This document shows, piece after piece, positions 1-6,201 of a stretch of 6,981 bases of DNA. The notes beneath the pieces were generated by a model. The model was not told the DNA's origin. It ran no database searches and saw nothing but the letters and a program-made list of their open reading frames with translations. Origin of the DNA: Desulfovibrionaceae bacterium UBA930 (lineage in GTDB: Bacteria; Desulfobacterota; Desulfovibrionia; Desulfovibrionales; Desulfovibrionaceae); contig DBDO01000122.1 in the NCBI GenBank assembly GCA_002293605.1, positions 6,535 through 13,515 on the forward strand, read 5' to 3'. How positions within the stretch are numbered: the stretch's first letter is position 1; each line of letters begins with the position of its first letter. The position numbers were made by a program, and so were the translations under genes.

Positions 1-15
1 CCTCTGGACTCCCGG

Positions 16-131
16 CAAGGGGGTGACCCCCTTGCATCCCCATCGCCGAAAAGCGGCGCAGCCGCTTTTCGGAAACAGGGGTCAAGGGGCCAGAGGCCCC
101 TTGCGGGGCTTGGGGCGGAGCCCCAAATGTA
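16..131 (+). repeat. Intergenic block of four triloop hairpins (repeat copy 1)
   Basis: Four perfect inverted repeats lie head to tail, each with a three-base loop. Stems are 16-23/27-34 (8 bp, loop TGA), 46-57/61-72 (12 bp, core CCGAAAAGCGGC), 83-91/95-103 (9 bp, loop AGA) and 110-116/120-126 (7 bp, TTGGGGC, loop GGA). Bases 94-131 are identical over 38 bases to the reverse complement of 6202-6239, and the 12-bp hairpin recurs at 6261-6287 with one G-T wobble. The block is therefore a dispersed repeat and not part of a gene. It resembles REP/BIME-type bacterial intergenic repeats in form. Roles in transcript 3' end stabilisation or termination are known for such elements but are only possible here. 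The upstream gene, if any, is outside the window. Confidence 0.8.
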
Positions 132-187
132 AAACGATCCCTCTGGAAGCTTTGATAATTCCTTTTACCATCACAGGGAGTATCATC

Positions 188-901
188 ATGTCGAATAATG
201 AGGAAAAACGCATAGAACGCCTGGGGGCCGCGCGCGCCGCATCCTCCTTTGTGGCCGGGCGGGAGTCAGCCTGGGACTGCATTCTGCAAAAAACGGCGGC
301 TCATCTCTCCCGCCGGGGCTTTGGCGTGAGTATTGCCTCCAGCCTGAAGGACGCGGCGGATGCCGTCATGGGGAGTCTTTTGCCTGAAAGCGGCGCAAAG
401 CAGGTGGCCTTTGGCGGTTCCATGACCGTGCGTGAGGCCGGGCTGCTGGAGGCGCTCAAAGCGCGCGAGGATTTAAGCGTGATGGACACCTTTGACGCCA
501 GCATCGGCCAGCCTGCCATGCTGGAGCTGCGCAGACAGGCCCTGCTGTGCGATCTTTTTTTGTGTTCGGCCAACGCCCTGACCAGAGAGGGCGAGCTGGT
601 GCTGGTGGATTTTTTCGGCAATCGTACGGCTGCCGTGCAGTTCGGGCCGCGCAAGGTCATTTTGCTGGTGGGGCGCAACAAGATATGCGTGAATATGGAA
701 GAAGCGGTAAGCCGCATCAAGGGCATGGCTTCCCCGGCCAACTGTATGCGCCTGGGCAAGAAAACCCCTTGCGTTAAAACGGGCTATTGCATGGATTGCA
801 ACAGCCCGGATCGCATCTGCACCTACTGGACGGTGGTACAACGCTCTGTGCCTGCCGGGCGGATTCATGTGCTGCTTATTGACGAAGAGTGCGGTTTTTA
901 G
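188..901 (+). CDS. LUD domain (DUF162, LutC/YkgG-related) protein with cysteine-rich C-terminus
   Basis: This encodes a 237-residue protein of the LUD family (Pfam PF02589), to which LutC of the LutABC L-lactate oxidation system belongs. Family-like segments are GGSMTVREAGL (residues 76-86), ANALTREGELVLVDFFGNR (128-146) and FGPRKVILLVGRNK (152-165). The C-terminal part carries Cys186, Cys195, Cys201, Cys204 and Cys211, the last four spaced C-x5-C-x2-C-x6-C in a TGYCMDCNSPDRIC context. That could bind a metal or Fe-S cluster, which is inference. No signal peptide or membrane segment is seen, so it is probably cytoplasmic. I chose the ATG at 188 because GGGAG (176-180) sits 7 bases upstream. 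The frame stays open to position 23, but that stretch is the hairpin repeat. No lutA or lutB homologue lies downstream, so it ends its transcript or stands alone. The family assignment is solid, but the substrate is not readable from the sequence. A role in lactate metabolism would suit this type of organism but is unproven. Confidence 0.85.
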   Translation: MSNNEEKRIERLGAARAASSFVAGRESAWDCILQKTAAHLSRRGFGVSIASSLKDAADAVMGSLLPESGAKQVAFGGSMTVREAGLLEALKAREDLSVMDTFDASIGQPAMLELRRQALLCDLFLCSANALTREGELVLVDFFGNRTAAVQFGPRKVILLVGRNKICVNMEEAVSRIKGMASPANCMRLGKKTPCVKTGYCMDCNSPDRICTYWTVVQRSVPAGRIHVLLIDEECGF

Positions 902-928
902 GAAAAGGCGGATTTTTTCCCTTATGCG

Positions 929-966
929 AAAGGCGCGCTGTCCCATTGCGGGGCAGCGCGCCTTTT
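929..966 (+). terminator. Rho-independent terminator after the LUD gene, possibly bidirectional
   Basis: The arms AAAGGCGCGCTG (929-940) plus TCCC (941-944) pair with GGGG (950-953) plus CAGCGCGCCTTT (954-965), with one T-G wobble and loop ATTGC. The + strand reading ends in a short TTTT run (963-966). The hairpin starts 27 bases past the stop of the LUD gene. It also lies just past the 3' end of the convergent SRP RNA, so it could stop transcripts from both sides. The - strand reading has only a short T run, so the + direction is better supported. Confidence 0.8.
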
Positions 967-968
967 AA

Positions 969-1053
969 GAGCCGGACACCCGGCACAACCGTTACCGTTG
1001 CTTCCTTTCGGACCTGGCGGGGTTGGCGGCGTTACCGCCGCCCGGCTCTTGCC
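969..1053 (-). ncRNA. ffs: Signal recognition particle RNA, small bacterial (4.5S-like) type
   Basis: On the - strand, positions 1016-999 read CAGGTCCGAAAGGAAGCA. This is the highly conserved apical hairpin of SRP RNA, here with a GAAA (GNRA) tetraloop where E. coli has GGAA. Downstream comes GTTGTGCCGGGTG, matching the conserved GTGTGCCGGG segment that forms the other side of the Ffh-binding asymmetric and symmetric loops. The outer ends pair: GAGCCGG (1048-1042) with CCGGCTC (975-969). The RNA would be about 80-85 nt, the short form without an Alu domain, and would bind Ffh for co-translational targeting of membrane proteins. The 5' end is placed from the promoter at 1060-1088 and the 3' end from the closing stem, so both are good to a few bases. 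The gene converges on the LUD gene. Confidence 0.93.
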
Positions 1054-1059
1054 GGTGAA

Positions 1060-1088
1060 GAGATAGCAAGGTGGGCGGGCCTTGTCAA
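1060..1088 (-). promoter_or_regulatory. Sigma-70-type promoter for the SRP RNA
   Basis: The - strand reads a perfect -35 box TTGACA (1088-1083), a 17-base spacer, and a weaker -10 box TATCTC (1065-1060). Transcription would start near 1053, only a few bases before the closing stem of the SRP RNA. The position fits a constitutive promoter for a stable RNA. The -10 box is poor, so this rests mainly on the -35 box, the spacing and the location. Confidence 0.65.
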
Positions 1089-1277
1089 GCCTTGGGGAAA
1101 GCTGATCTGCTTCTGTTTGGTGGCCTTACTATAAAATACGTACTAATAACAGGAGGTTCTACTGTCTGCATAAGTCTTGTGTCAGCGCCTGCTTGTATCC
1201 TTTTTTCCGCCCTTCCGCAGCGGAAGCTTCTCTCTATGATGTGGAGATAGCTGTATAAATATTTCAGTGCACCAGCC

Positions 1278-1308
1278 TTGACAGTTATGTCGCATAATAG
1301 TCTATAAG
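1278..1308 (+). promoter_or_regulatory. Candidate sigma-70-type promoter of the kinase/HD-GYP operon
   Basis: A perfect -35 box TTGACA lies at 1278-1283. The best -10 candidates are TATAAG at 1303-1308 (5 of 6 consensus bases, but a long 19-base spacer) and TCTATA at 1301-1306 (poor match, ideal 17-base spacer). It sits in AT-rich DNA upstream of the kinase and points towards it. The long spacer would suit a promoter that needs an activator or DNA distortion, which is speculation. The start site would be near 1313-1316. Confidence 0.45.
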
Positions 1309-1319
1309 AGTATATTATG
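1293..1319. promoter_or_regulatory. Inverted repeat over the promoter, candidate operator
   Basis: CATAATA (1293-1299) and TATTATG (1313-1319) form a perfect 7-bp inverted repeat with arm centres 20 bases apart. This is about two helical turns, suitable for a dimeric regulator binding one DNA face. The arms flank the likely -10 box and cover the likely start site. AT-rich 7-mers pair by chance fairly often in such DNA, so this is only a candidate, and I do not recognise it as the box of a known regulator. Confidence 0.3.
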
Positions 1320-1506
1320 AAAGTATGGACTTGGCGCAAGCTCTTTGATAAAGGAAGAATATGTTTTTCTAGTGCCTTATAGTATTGTATTTTCTATATG
1401 TGTATACAGTTAAAAAGCGTGATGAACGCTGCTGCGTTTTTTATCCCGATGTGGATTATTGCAGGCCGTCCTGCGCGTTGACATACCGCTGCCTCAAGGG
1501 GGCTTT

Positions 1507-4416
1507 ATGCAATCCGCACTGTCTTCAAATTCGCTTGCGCCCTCGCAGGATCAGAAGTTCATCCTTCGGGCGGGGCTTGCCGTTCTTCTGGTGTGGACAC
1601 TCATTCTCGGCGCTTCAGCCTGGTACTCGGTGAGTTCTTTTTATACACGCGCGCAGAACTACGCCCGCGTTCTGGCCGGAGCGGCTTTCGAAAAAGATGT
1701 TATCTACCGCCGCTGGGTTTCCAATATGGGCGGCGTGTATGTGCTTGCCGGTCAGAAAACGGGCATTGAGCCCAACCCCCATCTGAGTGCTGAAAACAGG
1801 GAGATCGCAAGCCCGCTGGGCATGCTGACCAAGGTCAACCCCGCCTTTATGACGCGTTTGGTGCATGAACTGGGAGAACTGGATTCCGGCATCTCCGGGC
1901 ATATTACCAGCAGCAATCCCATACGCCCCGCCAACATGGCCGACCCCTGGGAGATGGAGGCCCTGGGGCGGCTTGAGCGCAAGGAGGCTAAAGAGGTTTT
2001 TGAACGCGTGTTCTATAACGGCAGCGAACAGCTGCGCTTCATTCGCCCTTTGATTACCGAAGAAAGCTGCATGGCCTGTCACGCCTACCAGGGCTATACC
2101 CTAGGCTCGGTGCGTGGCGGCATCAGCGTTGCCGTGCCCATGAGCCCTTTTCTACAGGCTGCCGGAAGCGCAGCGCGGCAGTTTCTCCTGATTCACCTCG
2201 GGCTCTGGCTGCTGGGCCTGGGCGGCATCGTCTATACTGTCAGAAACTTACGGCGGCGCATAGGTGAGCGCGACAGGGCGGAAGGAAGCCTGCGCGAATT
2301 GACGCAAGACCTGGAACAACGCGTCAGCGAGCGCACGGCCGCCCTGAAGGAATCCAGGGATGCGGCCGAGGCCGCCAGCCGCGCCAAAAGCGAGTTTCTC
2401 GCCAATATGAGCCATGAGATACGCACTCCGCTCAACGGCATTATCGGCATGTCCGATCTCTTGCTGCAATCCGACCTGACCTTGGACCAGGCCTCCATGG
2501 CCGCAACGATCAAAAACGGCGGAGACAGCCTTTTGATCGTGCTGAACGACCTGCTGGATTTTTCAAAAATAGAGGCCAATAAAATCGCCATTGATCCCGT
2601 GCCCTTCAGTGTACGCGACCTGGTCTTTGATGCGGTGAAAAGCCTCGCCCCCATCGCGCACAAAAAGCATATAGAAATGCTGGTGCAGATAGACGTTAAG
2701 CTGCCGGATCTTTTGCTGGGCGATTACAACCGTATCCGCCAGATACTTATGAATCTGCTCAGTAACGCGATAAAGTTCACCGAGCAGGGCGAGGTCATAT
2801 TGCAGGTCCAGAGCGTTCCCTCCCCGGATGACAAGATCGGTCTGCGCGTCAGCGTGACAGATACGGGCATCGGCATTCCGCTTGAGAAGCAAAAGACCAT
2901 TTTTGACGCCTTTGAACAGGTGGACCGCTCCACAACGCGCCGCTTCGGCGGCACAGGTCTCGGCCTGGCCATTGTGCAAAAACTGGCCTCGCTTATGGGC
3001 TCTTCACTCGATCTGGTCAGCGTACTCGGCAAGGGCAGCACCTTTTCTTTCTCCCTCTATCTTCCGGCCCTGCCAAGCTCCGAGGCACCGGTGCATTTGT
3101 CCAATGAAACGATCAAGGACAAGCGGGTCCTGATTGTGGACGACAACGCCGCCAACCGGCGCATCTTTCTGGAGCAGCTTCTGGCCTGGGGCATGGCACC
3201 CTTTGAATGCGCCAGCGTTGATGAGGCCCTGCGGCATATGTATTTTGCCGAAAACGCACGGGTTCCCGTTGATCTGGTACTTTCTGATCTGCAAATGCCG
3301 GAGCGCGACGGCATCGGCCTGATGAAGGCCATGCAGCAGCAGGAGAGCCTGCGCGACATCCCCGTCATTCTGCTTTCCTCAGGTATGGTTCCGGCAGAGG
3401 AAGAAAAGGCCCCGCTGTACAGGGCGAATCTTGCCAAGCCGGTACGGCCGGACGACTTGCTCACTGTGATTAAAAACGTGCTGGCTCCGCCCGCGAAAAA
3501 GGCCTATGAGAGTGCCAGCCTACAGGCAGGCCCGGCAGAGCCGGAATACCATTTTGATATTCTGCTCGTGGAAGACATGGAAATGAACCAGGCCGTGGCA
3601 ACGCATATGCTTCAGGGCATGGGGCATAAGGTGCGTATTGCCGAAAACGGCGAACAGGCCTTGCTGGCAATGGCGGAAGAGGCCTTTGATCTGGTCTTTA
3701 TGGATATCCAGATGCCGGTCATGGACGGCGTTGAGGCAACGCGGCGCATTCGTAAAGACGAAGCGGACGGCATTTTGTTCAAGCGTACGCCGATTATCGC
3801 CATGACAGCCCACGCCCTCAAAGGAGACAGGGAAAAATACCTGGCCGAAGGCATGGACGGCTATATCACCAAACCGCTCCATCTGGACCGGCTGTCCGAG
3901 ATGATCACTTGGGCGGCCAAAGAGTTTTCCCTTGAGTCTCATGCCCCTGCCGAGCCGGTGGATCCTTCCGGGCGTGAGGCTGCGGCCCGGGCGAAGGAGT
4001 CAGATGCCGAGCCGTCCGAGGCTCCGGAAGCAAAGGGCGAGACCTGTCGTATACTCGACAAGGCCCTGCTGCGGCGCTCGCTGGGCGCGAATGAGATGAT
4101 TGTGGCCCAGGCCGTGCGCCTGTATCTGCGCGATGCGGACAAGCTGCTGCGCGAAACGGACAGCTTTCTAAGGCAGGATGAGAGTCTTGCTGCAGCAAAG
4201 AGCGTGCACGCGCTCAAAGGTTTAAGCAGCTATTATACGGATGGGCAGCTTTACAAAAATATCGTTGCCTTTGAAGGATTGTTACAATCGTCAGCAACTG
4301 GCGAAAACAAAGAGGCGATAGATGCGCTATTCAGCCGTATAGAAGCGGATGTGCGCCTTTTATGTGAAGAATTGTCGATATATTTACATGATGGAACTTT
4401 GAATAATACAGTGTGA
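1507..4416 (+). CDS. Membrane hybrid histidine kinase: DUF3365 c-haem sensor, HisKA, HATPase, two receivers, HPt
   Basis: This encodes a 969-residue sensor kinase able to run a full His-Asp-His phosphorelay. Residues 18-39 and 226-245 are membrane segments enclosing a periplasmic region of about 185 residues that matches the DUF3365/Tll0287-like domain. Its single c-type haem motif is CMACH (Cys188, Cys191, His192), in a context (ESCMACHAYQGYTLG, then GGISVAVPM) typical of that domain. A short coiled coil (about 253-297) leads to HisKA with phospho-acceptor His303 (MSHEIRTPLNG). The HATPase domain follows with N-box Asn416/Asn420, DTGIGI (452-457) and GGTGLGL (481-487). Receiver 1 has Asp545/546, Asp594 and Lys644. 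Receiver 2 has Glu689/Asp690, Asp733, Thr767 and Lys789. The C-terminal HPt domain has His901 in HALKG. All catalytic residues are present. I chose the ATG at 1507 because AAGGGGG (1496-1502) precedes it; a TTG at 1459 is the alternative. Haem attachment is expected from the motif, but the signal sensed (redox state, gas or small ligand) is unknown. The response regulator gene follows 7 bases downstream. Confidence 0.93.
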   Translation: MQSALSSNSLAPSQDQKFILRAGLAVLLVWTLILGASAWYSVSSFYTRAQNYARVLAGAAFEKDVIYRRWVSNMGGVYVLAGQKTGIEPNPHLSAENREIASPLGMLTKVNPAFMTRLVHELGELDSGISGHITSSNPIRPANMADPWEMEALGRLERKEAKEVFERVFYNGSEQLRFIRPLITEESCMACHAYQGYTLGSVRGGISVAVPMSPFLQAAGSAARQFLLIHLGLWLLGLGGIVYTVRNLRRRIGERDRAEGSLRELTQDLEQRVSERTAALKESRDAAEAASRAKSEFLANMSHEIRTPLNGIIGMSDLLLQSDLTLDQASMAATIKNGGDSLLIVLNDLLDFSKIEANKIAIDPVPFSVRDLVFDAVKSLAPIAHKKHIEMLVQIDVKLPDLLLGDYNRIRQILMNLLSNAIKFTEQGEVILQVQSVPSPDDKIGLRVSVTDTGIGIPLEKQKTIFDAFEQVDRSTTRRFGGTGLGLAIVQKLASLMGSSLDLVSVLGKGSTFSFSLYLPALPSSEAPVHLSNETIKDKRVLIVDDNAANRRIFLEQLLAWGMAPFECASVDEALRHMYFAENARVPVDLVLSDLQMPERDGIGLMKAMQQQESLRDIPVILLSSGMVPAEEEKAPLYRANLAKPVRPDDLLTVIKNVLAPPAKKAYESASLQAGPAEPEYHFDILLVEDMEMNQAVATHMLQGMGHKVRIAENGEQALLAMAEEAFDLVFMDIQMPVMDGVEATRRIRKDEADGILFKRTPIIAMTAHALKGDREKYLAEGMDGYITKPLHLDRLSEMITWAAKEFSLESHAPAEPVDPSGREAAARAKESDAEPSEAPEAKGETCRILDKALLRRSLGANEMIVAQAVRLYLRDADKLLRETDSFLRQDESLAAAKSVHALKGLSSYYTDGQLYKNIVAFEGLLQSSATGENKEAIDALFSRIEADVRLLCEELSIYLHDGTLNNTV

Positions 4417-4423
4417 AGACGCT

Positions 4424-5497
4424 ATGCATATTCTTATTGCCGAAGATCAGGAAATGGCGCGTTTTATTCTGGCCGCACAACTACGTAACTGGGGACATAC
4501 GGTCATTGAGATGGAAAATGGCCGGGACGCCCTGACCTATTTGTTGAGCCACCCCGAGGAAGTGGACATCATCATTACAGACTGGGACATGCCCTTTATG
4601 AACGGCATAGAGTTTGCCTCCAAGGCCAGGGAACTTACGGAGTCTTCCCGCTATATCTACATCATCCTGCTCACTGCCAAGGGAGAGGCGGAAGATTTGG
4701 TGCAGGGCTTCAGGCAGGGTATGGTCGATGACTATATTGTAAAGCCCTTCAACGAAATGCAGTTGCAGCTCCGGGTGCAGGTGGCCAACCGGCTTGTTCG
4801 CTCCGAGCGGACCTTGCGCGATTATACCTCCAACCTGGAATACCTGGTGCGCCAGCAAACGCAGGCCATTCGTGAAACCCAGGAAGAAATAGTGGCCCGC
4901 CTGTTCAACGCCCTGGAATGGCGCGACCATGAAACCGCGCAACACGTCAGCCGCATAGGCACCATGAGTGCCCGCATGGGCTTTTTGCTCGGCTGGGAGC
5001 AGGGCCGAATTGACAGAATCCGGGCCGCCGCCCCCCTGCACGATATCGGCAAGATCGGCATCAGCGATTCCGTGCTGCTCAAAAATTCCAGCCTGAACCC
5101 GGATGAATACAAACAGATACAGCAGCATGCGATTATTGGCGCGCAGATACTCTCCGGCTCGCGGGACGCCACCATCCAGATGGCGGAACGAATTGCCCGC
5201 TGCCACCACGAGCATTGGGACGGTTCGGGCTATCCCGGCGGGCTCAAGGGCGATGAGATACCGCTTGAAGCGCAGATTGTGTCTATTGCCGATGTGTATG
5301 ACGCCATGCAGTATGACCGCGTTTATCGCAAGGCCCTGCCGGAAGAAGAAGTGCTTGCCCACCTTAAAAGACAGTCGGGCCGTAAGTTTGCGCCCCCGCT
5401 CGTGGAGCTTTTTGTGGAACGCCTTGAGGATATCAAGGCGGAATTGAGTCAAATAGAAAACAGCGCAGCAGTTGCGCCTGCGCGGATCTATGCCTGA
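4424..5497 (+). CDS. Response regulator with HD-GYP domain, probable c-di-GMP phosphodiesterase
   Basis: This 357-residue cytoplasmic protein has an RpfG-like layout. The N-terminal receiver (about 2-120) has Glu7/Asp8, phospho-acceptor Asp53, Thr84 and Lys107. A helical linker (about 126-158) leads to an HD-GYP domain (about 160-340). Its metal- and substrate-binding signature is intact: RDHETAQHV (167-175), HDIGK (206-210), His235, HHEHWDGSGYP (261-271, containing the GYP triad) and the Asp of IAD (290). HD-GYP proteins hydrolyse c-di-GMP to pGpG or GMP, so the predicted output is a lowered c-di-GMP level, affecting motility versus biofilm. The ATG lies 7 bases after the kinase stop codon with only a weak GAAG ribosome site overlapping that stop, which suggests translational coupling. 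Pairing with the upstream kinase's HPt is inferred from the operon. A hairpin (5507-5529) follows the stop within 10 bases. Confidence 0.93.
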   Translation: MHILIAEDQEMARFILAAQLRNWGHTVIEMENGRDALTYLLSHPEEVDIIITDWDMPFMNGIEFASKARELTESSRYIYIILLTAKGEAEDLVQGFRQGMVDDYIVKPFNEMQLQLRVQVANRLVRSERTLRDYTSNLEYLVRQQTQAIRETQEEIVARLFNALEWRDHETAQHVSRIGTMSARMGFLLGWEQGRIDRIRAAAPLHDIGKIGISDSVLLKNSSLNPDEYKQIQQHAIIGAQILSGSRDATIQMAERIARCHHEHWDGSGYPGGLKGDEIPLEAQIVSIADVYDAMQYDRVYRKALPEEEVLAHLKRQSGRKFAPPLVELFVERLEDIKAELSQIENSAAVAPARIYA

Positions 5498-5506
5498 TGT
5501 TTTTTT

Positions 5507-5529
5507 CCGGGGAGGCTCTGCCTCCCCGG
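5507..5529 (+). repeat. Perfect triloop hairpin, single unit of the intergenic repeat
   Basis: CCGGGGAGGC (5507-5516) pairs perfectly with GCCTCCCCGG (5520-5529) around a TCT loop. Bases 5509-5527 are identical to the reverse complement of 6332-6350, the outermost hairpin of repeat copy 2. A run of seven T (5500-5506) comes before the hairpin on the + strand, not after it. It is therefore not a textbook rho-independent terminator for the HD-GYP gene, although it may still protect or end that transcript. The bases just after (5530-5556) are GC-rich and may be a decayed remainder of the block. Confidence 0.75.
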
Positions 5530-5564
5530 ACCGCTCCGCCTGAGGCCCCTGGCCCCGCAATTTC

Positions 5565-5599
5565 CGAAGCAACAGTGCAGAGTGCGCGCTGTTGCTTCG
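5565..5599. terminator. Long hairpin between convergent genes, possible bidirectional transcript end
   Basis: CGAAGCAACAGTGC (5565-5578) pairs with GCGCTGTTGCTTCG (5586-5599) over 14 bp with one wobble and a 7-base loop. It lies midway between the HD-GYP gene on the + strand and the maturation protease on the - strand, where a shared transcript end is expected. Neither side has a T run, so it is not a canonical intrinsic terminator. It differs from the triloop repeat units. Confidence 0.45.
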
Positions 5600-5620
5600 A
5601 GGGTGAAGCAGTAAAGTATT

Positions 5621-6103
5621 TTATAGCGGCGTGGCCGTGCCGCCCGCCGCTTCAAGCTCCGCCAGGGCGTGGCGTATAAGCTCGGGCAGTTTTTCCGCGC
5701 ACACGGGCGTAAGCTCCACGCTCATATTTTTCCAGTCCTGCGGTTCCATGCCGATAACCACGGCACTGGGGCGGCGTCCGATGATTTCGCAGGAAATCAG
5801 GGTATCCACAAAGTCCACATCATGCTGGGAATCTTTGAAGCCGAGACTTTTGCGCAAGCCTTCGTCTTCCAGCCGGTAGAGCGTTCCCGGCGCTTCGCCG
5901 CCGAGCACGGCATCCATAACAATGACGTGGTCGTGCTCGATTAGCTCGTTCATGAGCACTTTTCCCATAACGCCGCCGTCCATCAGGGTCACGTTGGGGG
6001 AAAAGGCATAGCCTTCCTCCAGGTGTTTGACGGCGTGCACGCCGAGCCCTTCATCGGAATACAAAAGGTTGCCCACGCCAAGGAGAAGAATGCGCTTGTC
6101 CAT
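5621..6103 (-). CDS. hynC: [NiFe] hydrogenase maturation endopeptidase, HyaD/HybD family
   Basis: This 160-residue protein is the protease that removes the C-terminal peptide of a [NiFe] hydrogenase large subunit once nickel is inserted. It starts with MDKRILLLGVGNLLYSDEGL, the family's N-terminal GxGNxLxxDEGxG signature. Glu18, Asp64 (VIVMDAV) and His94 (SQHDVDF) sit where HybD of E. coli has its nickel ligands Glu16, Asp62 and His93. Length is normal for the family. I chose the ATG at 6103 because the signature begins there; the frame is open to 6232, but that stretch runs into the hairpin repeat. The ribosome site is weak, with AGGA about 11 bases upstream. The gene lies downstream of the large subunit on the same strand, as in Desulfovibrio hyn loci. 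Its substrate is very likely that subunit, whose uncleaved tail is visible in this window. The symbol follows the Desulfovibrio fructosovorans hynABC naming and is tentative; the family is not. Confidence 0.92.
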   Translation of the reverse strand: MDKRILLLGVGNLLYSDEGLGVHAVKHLEEGYAFSPNVTLMDGGVMGKVLMNELIEHDHVIVMDAVLGGEAPGTLYRLEDEGLRKSLGFKDSQHDVDFVDTLISCEIIGRRPSAVVIGMEPQDWKNMSVELTPVCAEKLPELIRHALAELEAAGGTATPL

Positions 6104-6139
6104 GTACCGTGACCGTCCTGTGCAAAAGATAGGAAGAAG

Positions 6140-6170
6140 CGGAAAAACGGCGTGAAGCGCCGTTTTTCCG
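6140..6170 (-). terminator. Symmetrical hairpin with internal T run between hydrogenase and protease genes
   Basis: CGGAAAAACGGCG (6140-6152) pairs perfectly with CGCCGTTTTTCCG (6158-6170) over 13 bp with a 5-base loop. Read on the - strand it is a GC-rich CGGCG/CGCCG core followed by TTTTT, the form of an intrinsic terminator, and the + strand reading is the same. It sits 36 bases upstream of the protease start, so it would end or attenuate transcripts coming from the hydrogenase genes. The stretch from here to the ATG shows no convincing promoter, so partial read-through is possible. Confidence 0.55.
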
Positions 6171-6201
6171 AAATAATGAAAGCGAGAGATTTGTTTCTGA
6201 A

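Larger units (their letters stand above)
1089..1506. other. AT-rich intergenic and leader region without a convincing gene
   Basis: This stretch is clearly richer in A and T than the genes on either side. It holds no reading frame with a plausible start, ribosome site and protein. Besides the kinase promoter and inverted repeat listed separately, it contains a small 6-bp triloop hairpin at 1212-1226 (CTTCCG/CGGAAG). It also has a TATAAAAT box at 1130-1137 without a clear -35 partner. An AGGAGG at 1151-1156 has no usable start codon after it. If transcription starts near 1313, the kinase mRNA has an untranslated leader of about 190 bases. I recognise no riboswitch in it. Confidence 0.6.

Noticed and set aside
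16..131. CRISPR array or transposon end
   Set aside because: There are no equal-length direct repeats with unique spacers and no transposase or target-site duplication in the window. The structure is a row of different hairpins.
23..187. In-frame upstream extension of the LUD gene from an ATG at 23
   Set aside because: It runs through the hairpin repeat block, gives low-complexity Arg/Gly-rich peptide, and the ATG at 188 has a good ribosome site and begins the family-like sequence.
1151..1164. AGGAGG followed 5 bases later by CTG, a possible tiny leader peptide
   Set aside because: The frame reaches a stop after three codons, so no peptide is supported.
1085..1339. Open frame of 84 codons on the - strand
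   Set aside because: It overlaps the SRP RNA promoter and AT-rich leader, with no recognisable protein features or ribosome site.
1459..1506. Earlier TTG start for the histidine kinase
   Set aside because: The ATG at 1507 has AAGGGGG just upstream, and the extra 16 residues add nothing recognisable before the first membrane segment.
1478..1506. TTGACA at 1478-1483 as a -35 box close to the kinase start
   Set aside because: The sequence 17 bases downstream (GGCTTT) is not a -10 box, and transcription would begin inside the coding region.
4481..5572. Long open frame on the - strand (363 codons) opposite the HD-GYP gene
   Set aside because: It is antisense to a gene with intact receiver and HD-GYP motifs, and its translation shows no domain I recognise. 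It is a shadow of GC-rich codon structure.
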